Positions 21,429-33,800 of a stretch of 64,000 nt of DNA are shown in pieces. A model generated the notes under the pieces. The model was given only the letters and a program-made list of their open reading frames with translations, made no database searches and was not told the DNA's origin. A program made the position numbers and the translations under genes. The stretch comes from Linepithema humile (lineage: Eukaryota > Arthropoda > Insecta > Hymenoptera > Formicidae). Position 1 is the first letter of the stretch; every line of letters starts with the position of its first letter. The DNA lies in the NCBI RefSeq assembly GCF_040581485.1, contig NC_090132.1, forward strand, positions 6,521,001 to 6,585,000, in the 5' to 3' direction.

Positions 21429-21955
21429 CCGTTTGAGCTTCGGTGCTTTAATGTAACTTGAATGAAAATTGATAATGCATAACTGTGCGGACAATATAGT
21501 TAGAAGTCTACAAAAATAGATGTTGTCGATCTATAGTCCCTCTCGTTGAAAATAATATTTCTAGTCGTGCTGGTCACGCACGTAGTACAGCAAATGATTC
21601 ATACCACGTGTCGGGCTTCGTCGTTCATGGGTTCCTATACTGTCGGGCAAAAACGCTTTCGTGTCTTGCGACATGCGACATCGTTGTTTGGCTGAAAGTG
21701 ACGATTTGCATGAAGGAAGTGGATCATGTAATCACGTAAGAGAATATACAAGGATCGTGAAAGGAATCGTTTAAAGAATAAAGGTAGGGTTGATGACTCA
21801 AGTACGTGACTACCTGCCGAAACAGAAAAAGTGATAAAATTTTGCTGCTTTTTGTTAATTTAAAAAAGAATTTTTTTTATTATCTAGAAACAAAAATTAA
21901 AAAGAAAAAATCAGTATAAAACTTTAAAATACTTAACGTCGTGTAAATAATAGTG

Positions 21956-22442
21956 AAAAAGTCCAGTTCTTTTGCTTGAAAAATCAAAACTTGCAAAAAG
22001 ATGTGTAATATAATAATAAAAAAAATTAAAAGTATTAATTGAATTTGAATTTTGTATGATTGTTTGATCGTATCGCGCTGAAAAGATCTAGTTTATACTT
22101 GACGATCGTTTTCGCAGATGCCATCAGCAAAGTATGCTATTATCAGAGAAGTGTCGTCACCTGTGCGTTACGCTTAACATGAGCAAATTGAAATTTAAAT
22201 GTAAACATAGGTAGGCAGTTGAAACCAGATCTGCGACAATACGAAGAGCGCAATAATTAGCACCACAAGAGAAGCACAAGTATTATATTTTATCTTAAAA
22301 AATATCATAGTAGTATCACATAAAACAAATTGTTTTGCTTTAACAAAGTGTATAATTTTTGCGTTTTTATTAGAAAATTTTTTTGCGAATTTTGATATTT
22401 TTTACGAATTTTGATTTTTTAAGCAAAAGAACTGGGCTTTTT
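21956..22442. repeat. Inverted repeat pair, 34-bp arms
   Basis: 21956-21989 and 22409-22442 are reverse complements with two mismatches (core AGTTCTTTTGCTT and complement). The arms enclose about 420 bp. This may be a decayed non-autonomous element. Confidence 0.55.
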
Positions 22443-25400
22443 AACTAAAATATTAATTAAATACATTTAAAAGAATGATTATTTTTAATCAAAATTGTCA
22501 TTTTCACGCTTTAAGCAATTTGTATACAAAGAATTCAGAAATATTTTGAAAAATATTCGAAAACTATTTTTTATTCAAAAAATATCTGATTATACTAATA
22601 TATACTAAATTTTAAGTTGTAAAAGAGACTCGTAGTCACTACAAAGACATTATTTGCCATGCTATTTGATGCTTTATCACAGATTACTAGCAATTAAGGT
22701 CATCTCGTATTAGGTCGAAAGATATGAGATTAACCTGAACGTGCAAGGAATATTTTTCCTCTTTGTAAAATCGCGAGGTATGACATATACATATACTTCC
22801 TTGTTATGAACGGGATGCACGTGAGAAGTCATGCGGTCTTTTAAATTAGAATGAGTTTCCTGAATACAATTCTGTATGAAGGGAATGGAACAGAATAGTA
22901 TGACAGGATAATAAGAACGACCCTACGTTTAAATTAATTAATTATGTCATTTATCCTTACCAATGATTCTGTCCTTTTAAAGATAGTCAGCGAAAAAACC
23001 GTGTATACAATCGTTCAATGGAGATTCTCGACATATGATCTAGAATCGCGAGATGATCGAGATCTTCGGGAATTCGCGCACTCGCGGGGACGAGCTTCTC
23101 ACTTTGATGAAAACAAAGAAATTACATTTAGTTCCTGTCTTCGGAGAGGAAAATATTTTTTTTCTTCGAGGGCTTCCTTTCTTCGTGCTTCTTTCCACCT
23201 TCCGTATCACCGCTTATTCGCCACATGCAACTCCTCAAGTACGCGGCGCGACGGAATCGCGCTCACGACTGCCACATTAACTTCACTCTCCCCATGCGCC
23301 GGTCGTGCTACCAGGCTTTTCCTCCACCCACGTACACAGTCGTGTATCAATCGAGGGAGCTACAATGTAGAAGCTCTTATTTGTACTCTCGGTTTAGGGT
23401 TCATCTAAGATCAAGTGAAAACTTAGTAATAAAATTTTGTCGAAAAATTCTAAGGAGAAAAATTTTTTATAAGGAAAATTAGGAGAAAGATTTCTATAAT
23501 GAGGATAATTATTACAAAAGGATATAGGAAATAATACAATATCTAATAATATACATAATACAAAAAGAATGCATCGATGGCTTTAGATTATAAATTAAAG
23601 CATCGTCTCTTATCAAGTCTCTTATCAAGAATTTTAGATATCTGAAAATTAATATACAATCAAATTGTTGTATTGTTTCTTCTGATTTTATCTTTTCTTG
23701 TCACTTTTTCTCTTGCTCCGTTCTTGCATTACATTTACATCTATTTAATCATGTAACAACGTTAGAACGAGAAAACATATAAAAGACGAAATATAACATG
23801 CAATAAATTTTAATATCGATAGATAACATTAGATAAAAGTAGTCAGATTTTTGTAATAAAATTTCTTTGCAGTCCACCCATGGCACACAACTGTTGCATT
23901 TATTTCGACGTTGCAGCTGTGGACGGCTTCAGCCGTTGCGATTTGGCAACGTTGAATTTATCAATATACAAATATATCTATAAGTGTATTCATTTTAATT
24001 CTTTCTATATTAGCATTTACGTGCATCGGGAAAAGTGTAGTTAAATATGTATTATTTTTAATTTACTTGAAAGCGCAGAGAGCGCTATAGCGTATGTTAG
24101 TATGAATTGCGAACCGCAATTCGTTCATAACACTGCATGATTTGTTTTGAACTCTAATGTAATCATATAATAAAAGAAATATAAAGTAGTTGAAGGACAA
24201 GAGGGAAAGCAAGAAACAAAGGAAAAATCTGAAAAATATGGTAATTTAAAAGCTATTTAATTTAATTCAAAAATTACGTTGTCCTCACAGGACATAAAAA
24301 AAGATTAAAAAGAAATTAATAAGTAATTCGAAGATATGTTAGCTAACAGTTTACAAATCGTATTTAGCAGATAATATTTAACGATTTACAAATAATACTT
24401 TAGCTACAAATTTTGATTATCTAAAACTTCAAGTATTATAAATTGCAACGAGATATGAATACGTCGATGTTCAAAAGATAGTCACGCAAAGTGTACAACG
24501 TCAACTCTGAAACGACTATCCGCCAAGAAATCAGAATTAATTAACTTGCACCGAGGAATCTCAGACTGGTGGAAGTCGCACATATGTGCCTGCGTCGTGA
24601 GAGATGTTAGAAGTAATAAATAAAACTGACAACGAGATAATAGACAAATTGACCCTAAACACATCCGACTCGTTAGCAGAGTATCAGAAGGTCGGGTTTC
24701 ATCGAGGTAGAGGGAGGCGATCATACTTTCCACACCATCTCGTTCCAGAAGAAAACGAAAACGTTTAGATTTTTCGGATATCGTCTTCAGAAAATTTAAT
24801 CTCTCACACTTAATTGTTATCAAGTTGCTTTATCGTTTAATAATACTTCGAATATTTTCTGATAACAGAAGTAAATATGGAGGGTTGTCGACCTGGCGTA
24901 TTTGTTACGCTCATCACGTGATCATTATTTAGCGGCGAGCATAATTTAGCATAACCTTATTCTCTAGGACGAGTGAGATTTAAGAATAGGTACAATTACT
25001 ATTAAACCGAATAAATGTCTTTTATCCGCAAACCGGTGGCTGCATTTTATTTTCCTCGTAAAACGTTCGCTTCGCGTTCATTCAAACCGATAAAAATCCG
25101 TGAAATGATTACAAAATGATTCTAAATTAAAAGAATAATATAATATTAATTATCTATTTATTTTTTATTCAGTATATATTTAATTCACATTTTGTCGATT
25201 ACAAGATTTAATGCAAGAATAAAGTAAGATTTATAATGTAAAATCATGTAGGCGTGCTTTTACTAGATATTGTAAGTAATTGGTTTACTTTTCTTTTACT
25301 TGAGTATAAAATATTATATTTAAAATTTAAAAAAATGTTTAAAATCGAAAGAGATATTTTAGAATATCTTAATTTTTTATTTACACATTTTTTAACAAAT

Positions 25401-26304
25401 ATTTCAATTTTTTTTATAGATTGTACTTTGCGTAAATAAAATAAATTTATTTAGGGACATTTAGGTAAAAACTTGCTTCAAAAAATATACTTGTTAATAT
25501 AAAATCAATAGAATCATGATTCGTGTAAAATACGATGATGGATATATTGCTTACAATGATTTCTAGCGTATACTTATAATTACTAGTCGCTGTCGCATGC
25601 TTAGAAATGATTTCTCGAGGCTGCTGCTAATCCTAACATTATGTATACTGAACTTCCTTGAAGCCGGTTAGAGATAAACTGTTTGCAATTAACCGCATAA
25701 CGTTCACGCGTTTCTTTCGTGTGAAACAAGTTTTCGAATTAACTACTCAAGCATGTCTATAGACATTTCTTTACAATTATATTCATTAGCATGATTACGT
25801 TCATTCTGATGATAAAGTGTAGACATAAGAGAGATACTTTAGTTTAGAGATAAACACATATTTTATATCCGAATATATAGTGTCATTTTTTAATAATTTT
25901 AAAGGAGATTTTATTGAAAAAGATAAAGAAAATATTAAAGCATGATTGTCCGGTATAAGCGATTAATTATTTGAAAATTCGCACAAGTTTTAATATAAAT
26001 ACGAAGTAAAACAAATTAATTGTTTCATTTATTTTTCAATTATTTTATATGGTACTTCATTTTTTTATAAAGTAAATGCCATAAGTAGAATATTATTTGT
26101 TGACTTTATACATGATTTTGATACTAAGATAGATCTGATAAATCTCATAAGGTCAAGGTATAACCTATATATTATCGCACACGCATATGCAACGAGCTTC
26201 TCAAGCATATTAGTATGCGATCAGCCGTACTACTTTGCTCCATTTGTGTGCGTATGAGTGTGCTCTCTTTAGGGTTGTTATTTATACGTACATAATTATT
26301 ACAC

Positions 26305-26726
26305 ATACTTATTTGCATGCTATGTATACGAGAACTGTGGTAATTTATAAATTAATGACATTTATTTCCGTTATATGTAGGAAGTAGAATGCCATAAAAA
26401 TATATATTGATTAAAATTGTTAATAATTATGATATATCTCGAAAAATTCAAAAATAAAAAAATTACAAGTTATCAAATATTTCAAAGAGATATTAACATT
26501 TGCAATACATAATTTAAATCATTAAATATTTTTTAAATTTAAATAATTTATTAAAAAATAATAATTTTATATTATAATATATATCATAATTATTAGCTAT
26601 TCTAATAAAAATAAAAATATATTTATGTGACATTTTTCTTCCAATAGTTCTTACATATAATGGAAATAAATGTCATTCATTTACAAATTACAATAATTCT
26701 CGTATACATAGCATGCAAATAAGTAT
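26305..26726. repeat. Fold-back element, 422 bp, arms of about 130 bp
   Basis: 26305-26383 and 26648-26726 are reverse complements at roughly 90 percent (outer ATACTTATTTGCATGC, CTATGTATACGAGAA, GACATTTATTTCC). Lower similarity continues inward (TAATAATTATGATATAT and its complement). A MITE-like hairpin with no ORF. Confidence 0.8.
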
Positions 26727-29700
26727 AAAGACATGCAAATGTGATTTTAGTTACGATATAAAAACTAAATTTGTCGAAAAAGAAAAATTACGCGCTTTAT
26801 TACGTAATTTAAAACTTGAAAAAAAAAATTGAACCGAAGACTATATTTGTTTCTCTAGAAGAAAATGAGGCCATGAGAAAAATAAGTATCTTATGATAAT
26901 CATGACCAGCTGTTTCCAGTACGAACAAAATTTAATTGATTAGAAATGAATATTTAGATTATGATTGCATCAGAATTAAAATTTATGCTTGTATGTTTGC
27001 AAGTTATAATTGTTCAGGTGTACATATGCGCTATCTCATAATCAAACATTAACGGAGTTAATTCAACAGAATCATATTTTGAACATTACTAACAAATAAG
27101 AATGTATTACAGCTAAAAAAATTAAAAGAGGAAAAAATTTGATTAAGAATGCATATTTAATTAAAAAATATAGATATAAATATTTTGAGCATTTATTATT
27201 TTAATACGTTTGCGAGAGAAATTGAAGAAAGATATTTTTAATTGCTTTATTTTTATTATCCTTTAAGTAAGGTATTGCTTTAAGTAAGGTTTTTACTTTA
27301 ATGCTTGTTACTTTGTTACATAAAAGTGTACTCAACATGTATACAATTGCGCTCGGTAAATCTTCTGCGCAAATTAATATGCAAGTCGGCTATAAGTAAG
27401 AGAGAAAGAGAGCGTCATAAGTGGGAACGAAAAGACCTAACGAGCAATAGAAAAGCTCTGCATGATAATGTTTCACGAAAACGCAAACCTGATTAAACCT
27501 AATCTAAATCAAATAGCTGTATCTCAAGGCCTGTTTACTTGTGTAGAAAACATACATGTAGAATGTTGTGCAACAAAGTTTTCCTTATTGTGTCTGATAA
27601 TCTTTTCTGAGATATCTTATCTGATAGATTTCTTCCAAATTTTAGGAATGTTCGAATGTATCGAATTTTAGAGCATAACGAAGTAATATAAAAATATTAC
27701 TTTTGATTTTTTAAATTGCTTTTTCAGAAGTAAAAAGTCTTGAAAAAAACATGACGTTAAAATCGGAGAAAAGAATATAAGTCATTGTTTCAAATAATTT
27801 ATTTTTATGTACTAGATATTTCTAGCATGCTGCTTAATGTGTATTTTATCTGTAATTTATTGATAGATGAACTAATTGTTGCTAATCGCGGCAGACTCAT
27901 TATTGATGCTCAAGTTTATTTAGCGCTATTCACACCCGCATTTAAGAAGCAGAGCATAAAATCTTTACTGGATACGATAACTATCACTAAAATATTTGAC
28001 CTACATGTTGCGTCATTCGTAAATTACATTTTGTTAGCTTCTCCCTGTTGAATTCTTATTTACTTCTACTGTATCAAGTCGATTGCATAATGATAAGAAT
28101 TCGAACTATTAGCCAAATAAATTTCTGCCACGGCAATCAATTAATATGTTAAGTGATTTGTAATTAATTTAATTACTTTGAAACAGCAATTTAAAGTTTT
28201 TTCGTATTTTTCGATTTAAAGAATGTTGAATTATATTCTATTAATCTATTCTTTAACATTATTATAATTTACTAATGAAAAAGATAACATATTTTTAAAT
28301 CTTTAATCAAATCAGAATTATAATAGAATTATTTCTCACGTTGTATAAAAAATATTTTTTAATTAAGCATTAGTGTGTAAATCAACAGACATGATTAATT
28401 TTAATAGATATTGAAATATATGAATAGCATTCCGTAAGGTCAATTTTCGTTAGATCTAGTTTATAAAGTTTGATGACTTCATAATGCATAAAACAAAATT
28501 TGTGAATATTAAATGTAGAGTATTTTGTTTTTCCAATTGCTGATAATTGTTTTGTTATAAATTAAATTAAATAAGAGTCTGACAATGGCTCTTATGCTCA
28601 TGTTACCCTTAGCCCCTGTTTAGTACTGCTATCTACATCCATTTTATAGTTGGGACTGTACAGCCACTTTTATCTACAGGAGGAAACTGAGAGGTTTCTT
28701 TAAAACATATGTTTTATACGCAGTATATTTAAATTAATTTATATAATAGGAAAAAAGCGCATGAAAAAATTTTAATTACATTTATTTTGTGTCAATTTTA
28801 TTTATTTATCGATAACAAAGTACTTGCATTCATATGCATTTATTATAGTTAAAACTATACTGTTTTGTATTATATAATTAAATCCGAGACGTATTTTTGA
28901 TCCATAAGTTGCGAATGTAACTTGAGCACGCAGCTACGTAATTCTAATTCTAAAATAAATGCAAATAGTGATACAGGGATCGATAAGCATGATAAACTGA
29001 CGGGATAACCGCTCTCAAGTTTTTCTTTACTGCTTTTCTTTACTGATTTTCTTTCTGCATCCACTACAGATGGCAGCAATATAACTAATATGTGTTTAAA
29101 ATTTATCTTTATCGAATTCATTTATACTTTTTTACATTTATGATACCTGAAACTAACACTTATATCTAAGTACACATTATAGAGAAAAAAACAGGGAAAC
29201 TTTGATTTATTTGAAAACGTTATTTAATATAATGTTTCTAGAAAAGGTAAAAGAGAACAATTATTTGTATATACATTTACATGCTTAATACAGTTTAGGA
29301 AAACTAATTTAGTGACTTAACTCTTTCGGAAAAATATTTTTTTTTTCATAAATGTTATATTTCAAAGTTGCGATTACAAAAACATATGCAAAACAATATT
29401 ATTTTACAATACATTTAAAAAATCAATTTTTTTTAATTTTGGTTTCGAAGCTTTATGTTTTTTGTCTAACTTATTAAAGTTAACATGTAGGGGAAAATAT
29501 GCTTTATGTGATTCCTTTGTTGAATGGAATTCCTTTGTTCAAAATTAATACCTTCGCGATCCAAATGACCGAAGGATCCGAAGGATTTAATAAAATGATT
29601 AAAAGTTCGAAAAATTGTTGGATGTTTATAAAAATTATTTTCAAGGAACTTTTACTTTTCTAAATCTAATTTCGTAAATTTAACATCATAGTTTTACAAA

Positions 29701-30059
29701 TAAAAATTAAAACATAGCTGCAGACCTTTTATTTGAGTTATTTTATAAATTGTCTATATATTTCTCTTTAAATTATAGTAATAGACTTTATTTTTTTTTG
29801 AGTGTCTCTTTTTATATATCGATAGTCTTTAAAAGATCAAATCTTTTTCGAACATGGAGTGTTGCATATAATTCAGATTCTTTAGACTTTTATAAGTCCT
29901 TTATTATATTTTATATTTAAAATTATTATATATTATATTTGACATACGATAGGAATATTAAACTTGGTATTTTAGAAAAGTAAAATTAGTTGGATTTTGC
30001 TTTCAATTGGTTCTATTTAACGCAAAATTGATTAAATCTATTATTGCGAAAAAATCTGT

Positions 30060-30450
30060 CGGTGACTGTAAGACTTAATTCGCGCGATGCTAGGTTCGTT
30101 AACGATGCCATCTATGCTATACGCGCGACTTCCTGAGAAGTCCGGGCAGCCCTTACGCTGCTAATTATTAGCCGAGCGCGTGAATCGCGTGACCAGCGTC
30201 GTCCCACAAGAGCCGCGAACCCGGAACTGTTTCCTACACGCGAGTTCTCTCCGCTCTCTTGCGTCTGCCGCCGCCGTCGCAACCGGTATATTTTTTTGCT
30301 TTATTCCTCGATCGCGTCGTCGGGAGAGAGGCATAACGCCGCCGTCGCTGCCTCCTCTGGTTGCGCTAAGCTCTTCGTAGGCGGAGTCGCACAGGAACAC
30401 CGCGGAACAAGTGAAATTGTATCGCATTCGGGATAGAAAGTACTATAGTC
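30060..30450. promoter_or_regulatory. CpG-rich islet with minus-strand splice donor
   Basis: GC-rich block with CGCC and GCGCG-type motifs. On the minus strand AGC|GTAAGG (donor at 30156) could end a distal 5' UTR exon of axo or another minus transcript. The overlapping open frames on both strands are typical of GC-rich DNA and show no domain. Confidence 0.3.
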
Positions 30451-30462
30451 TCTTAGCGAGAG

Positions 30463-30840
30463 TCAAGACGTGCTCGATAAACTGGAATTATTGATAAATC
30501 TTAGATACTTTGAAAGGGTGACTATATCATTTAAAAAATTAGAAGGTCTCAATTGTTTTCGAGTAATTGGTTTTGTAAATACACTGCCATATAAACAGTT
30601 TCGTCCTATATATTTTTGTTCAATGCTAATGATTAGCATGATGATAATTTTAATGAAGGAAGTCAATGATCTCGCCTTCTCCATTAAGCTGCGATTTAGG
30701 TGCTCTGCTCTCTCATTTAACCGTGGCATGTAAAGTATTATGAAGTCAATCTGTATGCTTATCTTGTTGCACCAACTTCGTAGATCTTTATTGGTATATT
30801 TCTTTCTATCTCGTGAGTGGTCTTTCACTTTATCTTTCAC
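30463..30840 (-). pseudogene. Decayed Ty1/copia integrase fragment
   Basis: A 125-codon minus-strand frame contains PRLNERAEHLNRSLMEKARS. This corresponds to the copia integrase core block usually written TPxxNGxAERxNRTLxEKARxM, with the final Glu of the DDE triad in the AE(R/H)LNR position. The preceding RSWCNKISIQIDFIILYMP resembles the stretch just before it in copia proteins. No LTR, reverse transcriptase or start of the element is visible, so this is a fossil piece. Judged by eye; the right half is less certain. Confidence 0.6.
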
Positions 30841-33800
30841 TTGTACTTTATCTGCATCTATCAGTATCCATGTTTTATTTTTGGGCCTCTTTTTCCTCTT
30901 GTATGGCCGTTAATCAGTTTTGCTTATTTGGATCTGCTGATAAGTCAGGAAGACAGAATCAGTATACCTTTCAGAAATTTTATGATCTCTTTGCTATCTC
31001 CTTGTTTCTTCTTCTCTAGCAACTCGTTCAAGGGATGTCCGTCTTATTTCCTGATCAAATAAGTCCTCGCTGTTCTCATCACTGTTGGAGTTTTCTCTAT
31101 CATCTTCAGACGTTTTCTCTACATCACTTTTTTCTGAATTTTATATTTATATATTTTATTTTTTTCTACTTATTCAATTATTGGCGGCATATTGAATATG
31201 CTTCCTTTTTAAATCAAATTCTATTATAAAATTATTTATGAAAAAAGAAGACATATACTAAATGTAAAAAAATTATGACATACTTTATATCATCGTTTCT
31301 TAATCTTTCATAATCTTTGTCCATCATAGTCCATCATCATTAAAAAAAGAAAATAGGCGGCCATGCATCTGATGTATTACGTAAGAGCAATCGACGAACT
31401 CATTCGCGATGATAATCTGTAGTTTATAGCAAAAAACTGTATGATGGAGAAAAATATACCTTTAAGCAGCCTCGAACACACGTGGCGTGTGGACTTAGTG
31501 AAATCAGTACATTCAACGTGCAATTACACGTACGAGTTCGTTTGCAGTGAGCGTAATGTAACATCGATTCGTAGAAAGGTCGCGGCCTTTATTAGCGATA
31601 GAAACCATAATTGGCGGCAAAGAGAATGTTATTCTTGTGCATAATATTTATTTACGTTGTAATGGTGAATTATATATATGAAAACCAATTTTTTCGTACA
31701 TTGTACATGTCGGTTTGTTAGGTCGTTATCTAACCGAAAAGTGTTTCTCAGGGTTCGTAATGGTACTCATCGATTTCCGCACGCCAAATCGTTTGTCTAC
31801 GTTCGCGCCTATATCCCAGCGGGATTACTATGTTATATAAACGAAAAAGTTACGTTACCGTCTAGTTTTCTTCGCGCGTCTAGATTCGCCGCGATTTCTG
31901 GCCGGATTTCGCAACTATCTAGCGCTTTCCATTGAATCTATTTGTAAAGAAACTTTTCGAAAACACGACACGCGTTCTCACGGTGTGTATTTTGTTTTTA
32001 TTATAAAAGATCGTTGGTAAAAGTAGGCTGTTGTTTAAAAATGTCGTACTACAGAAAAATATTGATATAGATATGTAGATTTCGTTTGACATTATTAATT
32101 GATTTCGTTCTGTTACCTCAACGAAAATACATCGCAGCCGGGATAAACGCGATTTTTCCGGCATCTTCTCTGCTCTCTGTCTTTTCCTTCTCTCTCTTTC
32201 TTGCTCCTTCGCTCTCGCCCTTTGGCTACAACCATATATGAAACGTCGGGCGATTTCATCGGGTGTGGGTGGTACAATACGGCTCTACGGTATACCGTTA
32301 CATGCTATACACCCACCTTTATTCTATAATATGGATCAGAATCGAACGAAAGATCCGCGTACATATGTGTACAAAAGTCTCTTATATCATCTTCCGTCGT
32401 CCATAGGACGTTTCATTACTTATGCTTTACATAAGCCGCACTTCGATGACGAGAGGAGAACGCACCTTTCGATCGCTCCAGAGGACTCTCTTAAGGCTCG
32501 AACGGGCTCTTTTCCTCGCATCTCCTCGTGCAAAACCAGCTTTCAGCGACGGGCTCGAACCGGATTTTGTCACGAGTGACATCACACGAAAATGAGTTTG
32601 ACATTTAGCAGAGAATTTGTAGTGCGTGTTAGTCATGTGTTTATTTAAAAATTAAGCAAAATATTTATACGCTTATTACGCGCTTAATTGTTTTATTTGC
32701 GAGATAAGCCACACCACAATATTTTAAAAATATAGACAGTCATTATTCTTTTAGCAATCAGAATCACTAATTATTATGACGTGTAATTTAATTTTAAGGA
32801 TTATTCAAAAGTATATAAAATTGCAAAAAACTAAATTAAACATTGTGGCATTAACTTAATTATATCTAGCACTAATTTAAATATGAAGATTACAATAAAT
32901 TAAAATGTGATCACGGCGAAATAAAATGTAAAATATTTGTGGAATTTATTTTTAAAGTTTCAAGGAAAAAGTTGTATGGGAAAGTATCATACGCATTTCC
33001 GTCACTTGTCAAGTATTACATTAAAAATTTTTTAAAATGTTAACTTATTTTTGACATTGCAAAAAGTATTTGCAAAAAGCAATGGTGACACACTCGTCGA
33101 TGGAAGAATTAAACGAAGAAACGATTTCTGCAACGCTTGTTCGTTTCGCGAATGCGCGAATCTATCGCTCGCTCGTGCCTAACACACGTAAGATTCGAAG
33201 TGCGCGTCCTACGATCAGACGGATAGCGCTGAATCATAGGATAAACATAGCCGGATGTGCTCTCTTCCTGAACTTTGCATGCTTGGTTACGATGCAACGA
33301 CGCGGTAAATGTCCGGCGTCCGAGCGGCTTAACGAACGTGTTTCTGCGGGACAATGCCATGCATCCGAGGCCGATTAATTCCAGTCTCTCTCTTTTTTTT
33401 CTCCCCCTCTCTCTTGCTCTCTTTTTCTCGCTCCTGGCAATGTGCCGCAGACACGCGTAGCACAGGAAGGAAAGGTTTGTTACAGACGACATACAAATTA
33501 GGGTCATCTCCAGCTATCTACTCAATCGAGCTTTCCATTGATCAACCTTTAAATTTCTATCTCAAAACATCTTCTATCAACGATATACAGAAATTCATCA
33601 ATCTATCATTCTCTTATCTTTCTAATTAAAGAATAAATTAAATAAATTTCAAATAATGTCCGAGACAAATGAGAATCACGGAGTGCGCTCGTTAACCAAT
33701 TAGTATCGCGGAAAAAAGGCAACAATGAAAATTTTCCGTGCCTTTTTTAAGATATTTAATGCGTTAGAAGACATTTAATATGTTAGAAGTGAAACGAGAA

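Larger units (their letters stand above)
20301..30059. other. AT-rich intergenic or intronic DNA
   Basis: No supported gene. It holds a 13-bp tandem repeat (21403-21428), an inverted repeat pair (21956-22442), a GC-richer patch with a 154-codon open frame of no recognisable type (22944-23408), and a fold-back element (26305-26726). The remainder shows only short, biased AT-rich frames. Confidence 0.5.

Noticed and set aside
22944..23408. 154-codon plus-strand frame with an ATG
   Set aside because: No domain, cysteine pattern or splice context; two other overlapping plus-strand frames are open in the same GC-richer patch.
32540..32570. GGCTCGAACC string resembling a tRNA T-arm
   Set aside because: No acceptor stem, D-arm or anticodon arm can be folded around it.
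33070..33507. Overlapping open frames on both strands
   Set aside because: GC-rich patch with CT-rich low complexity; no recognisable protein features.
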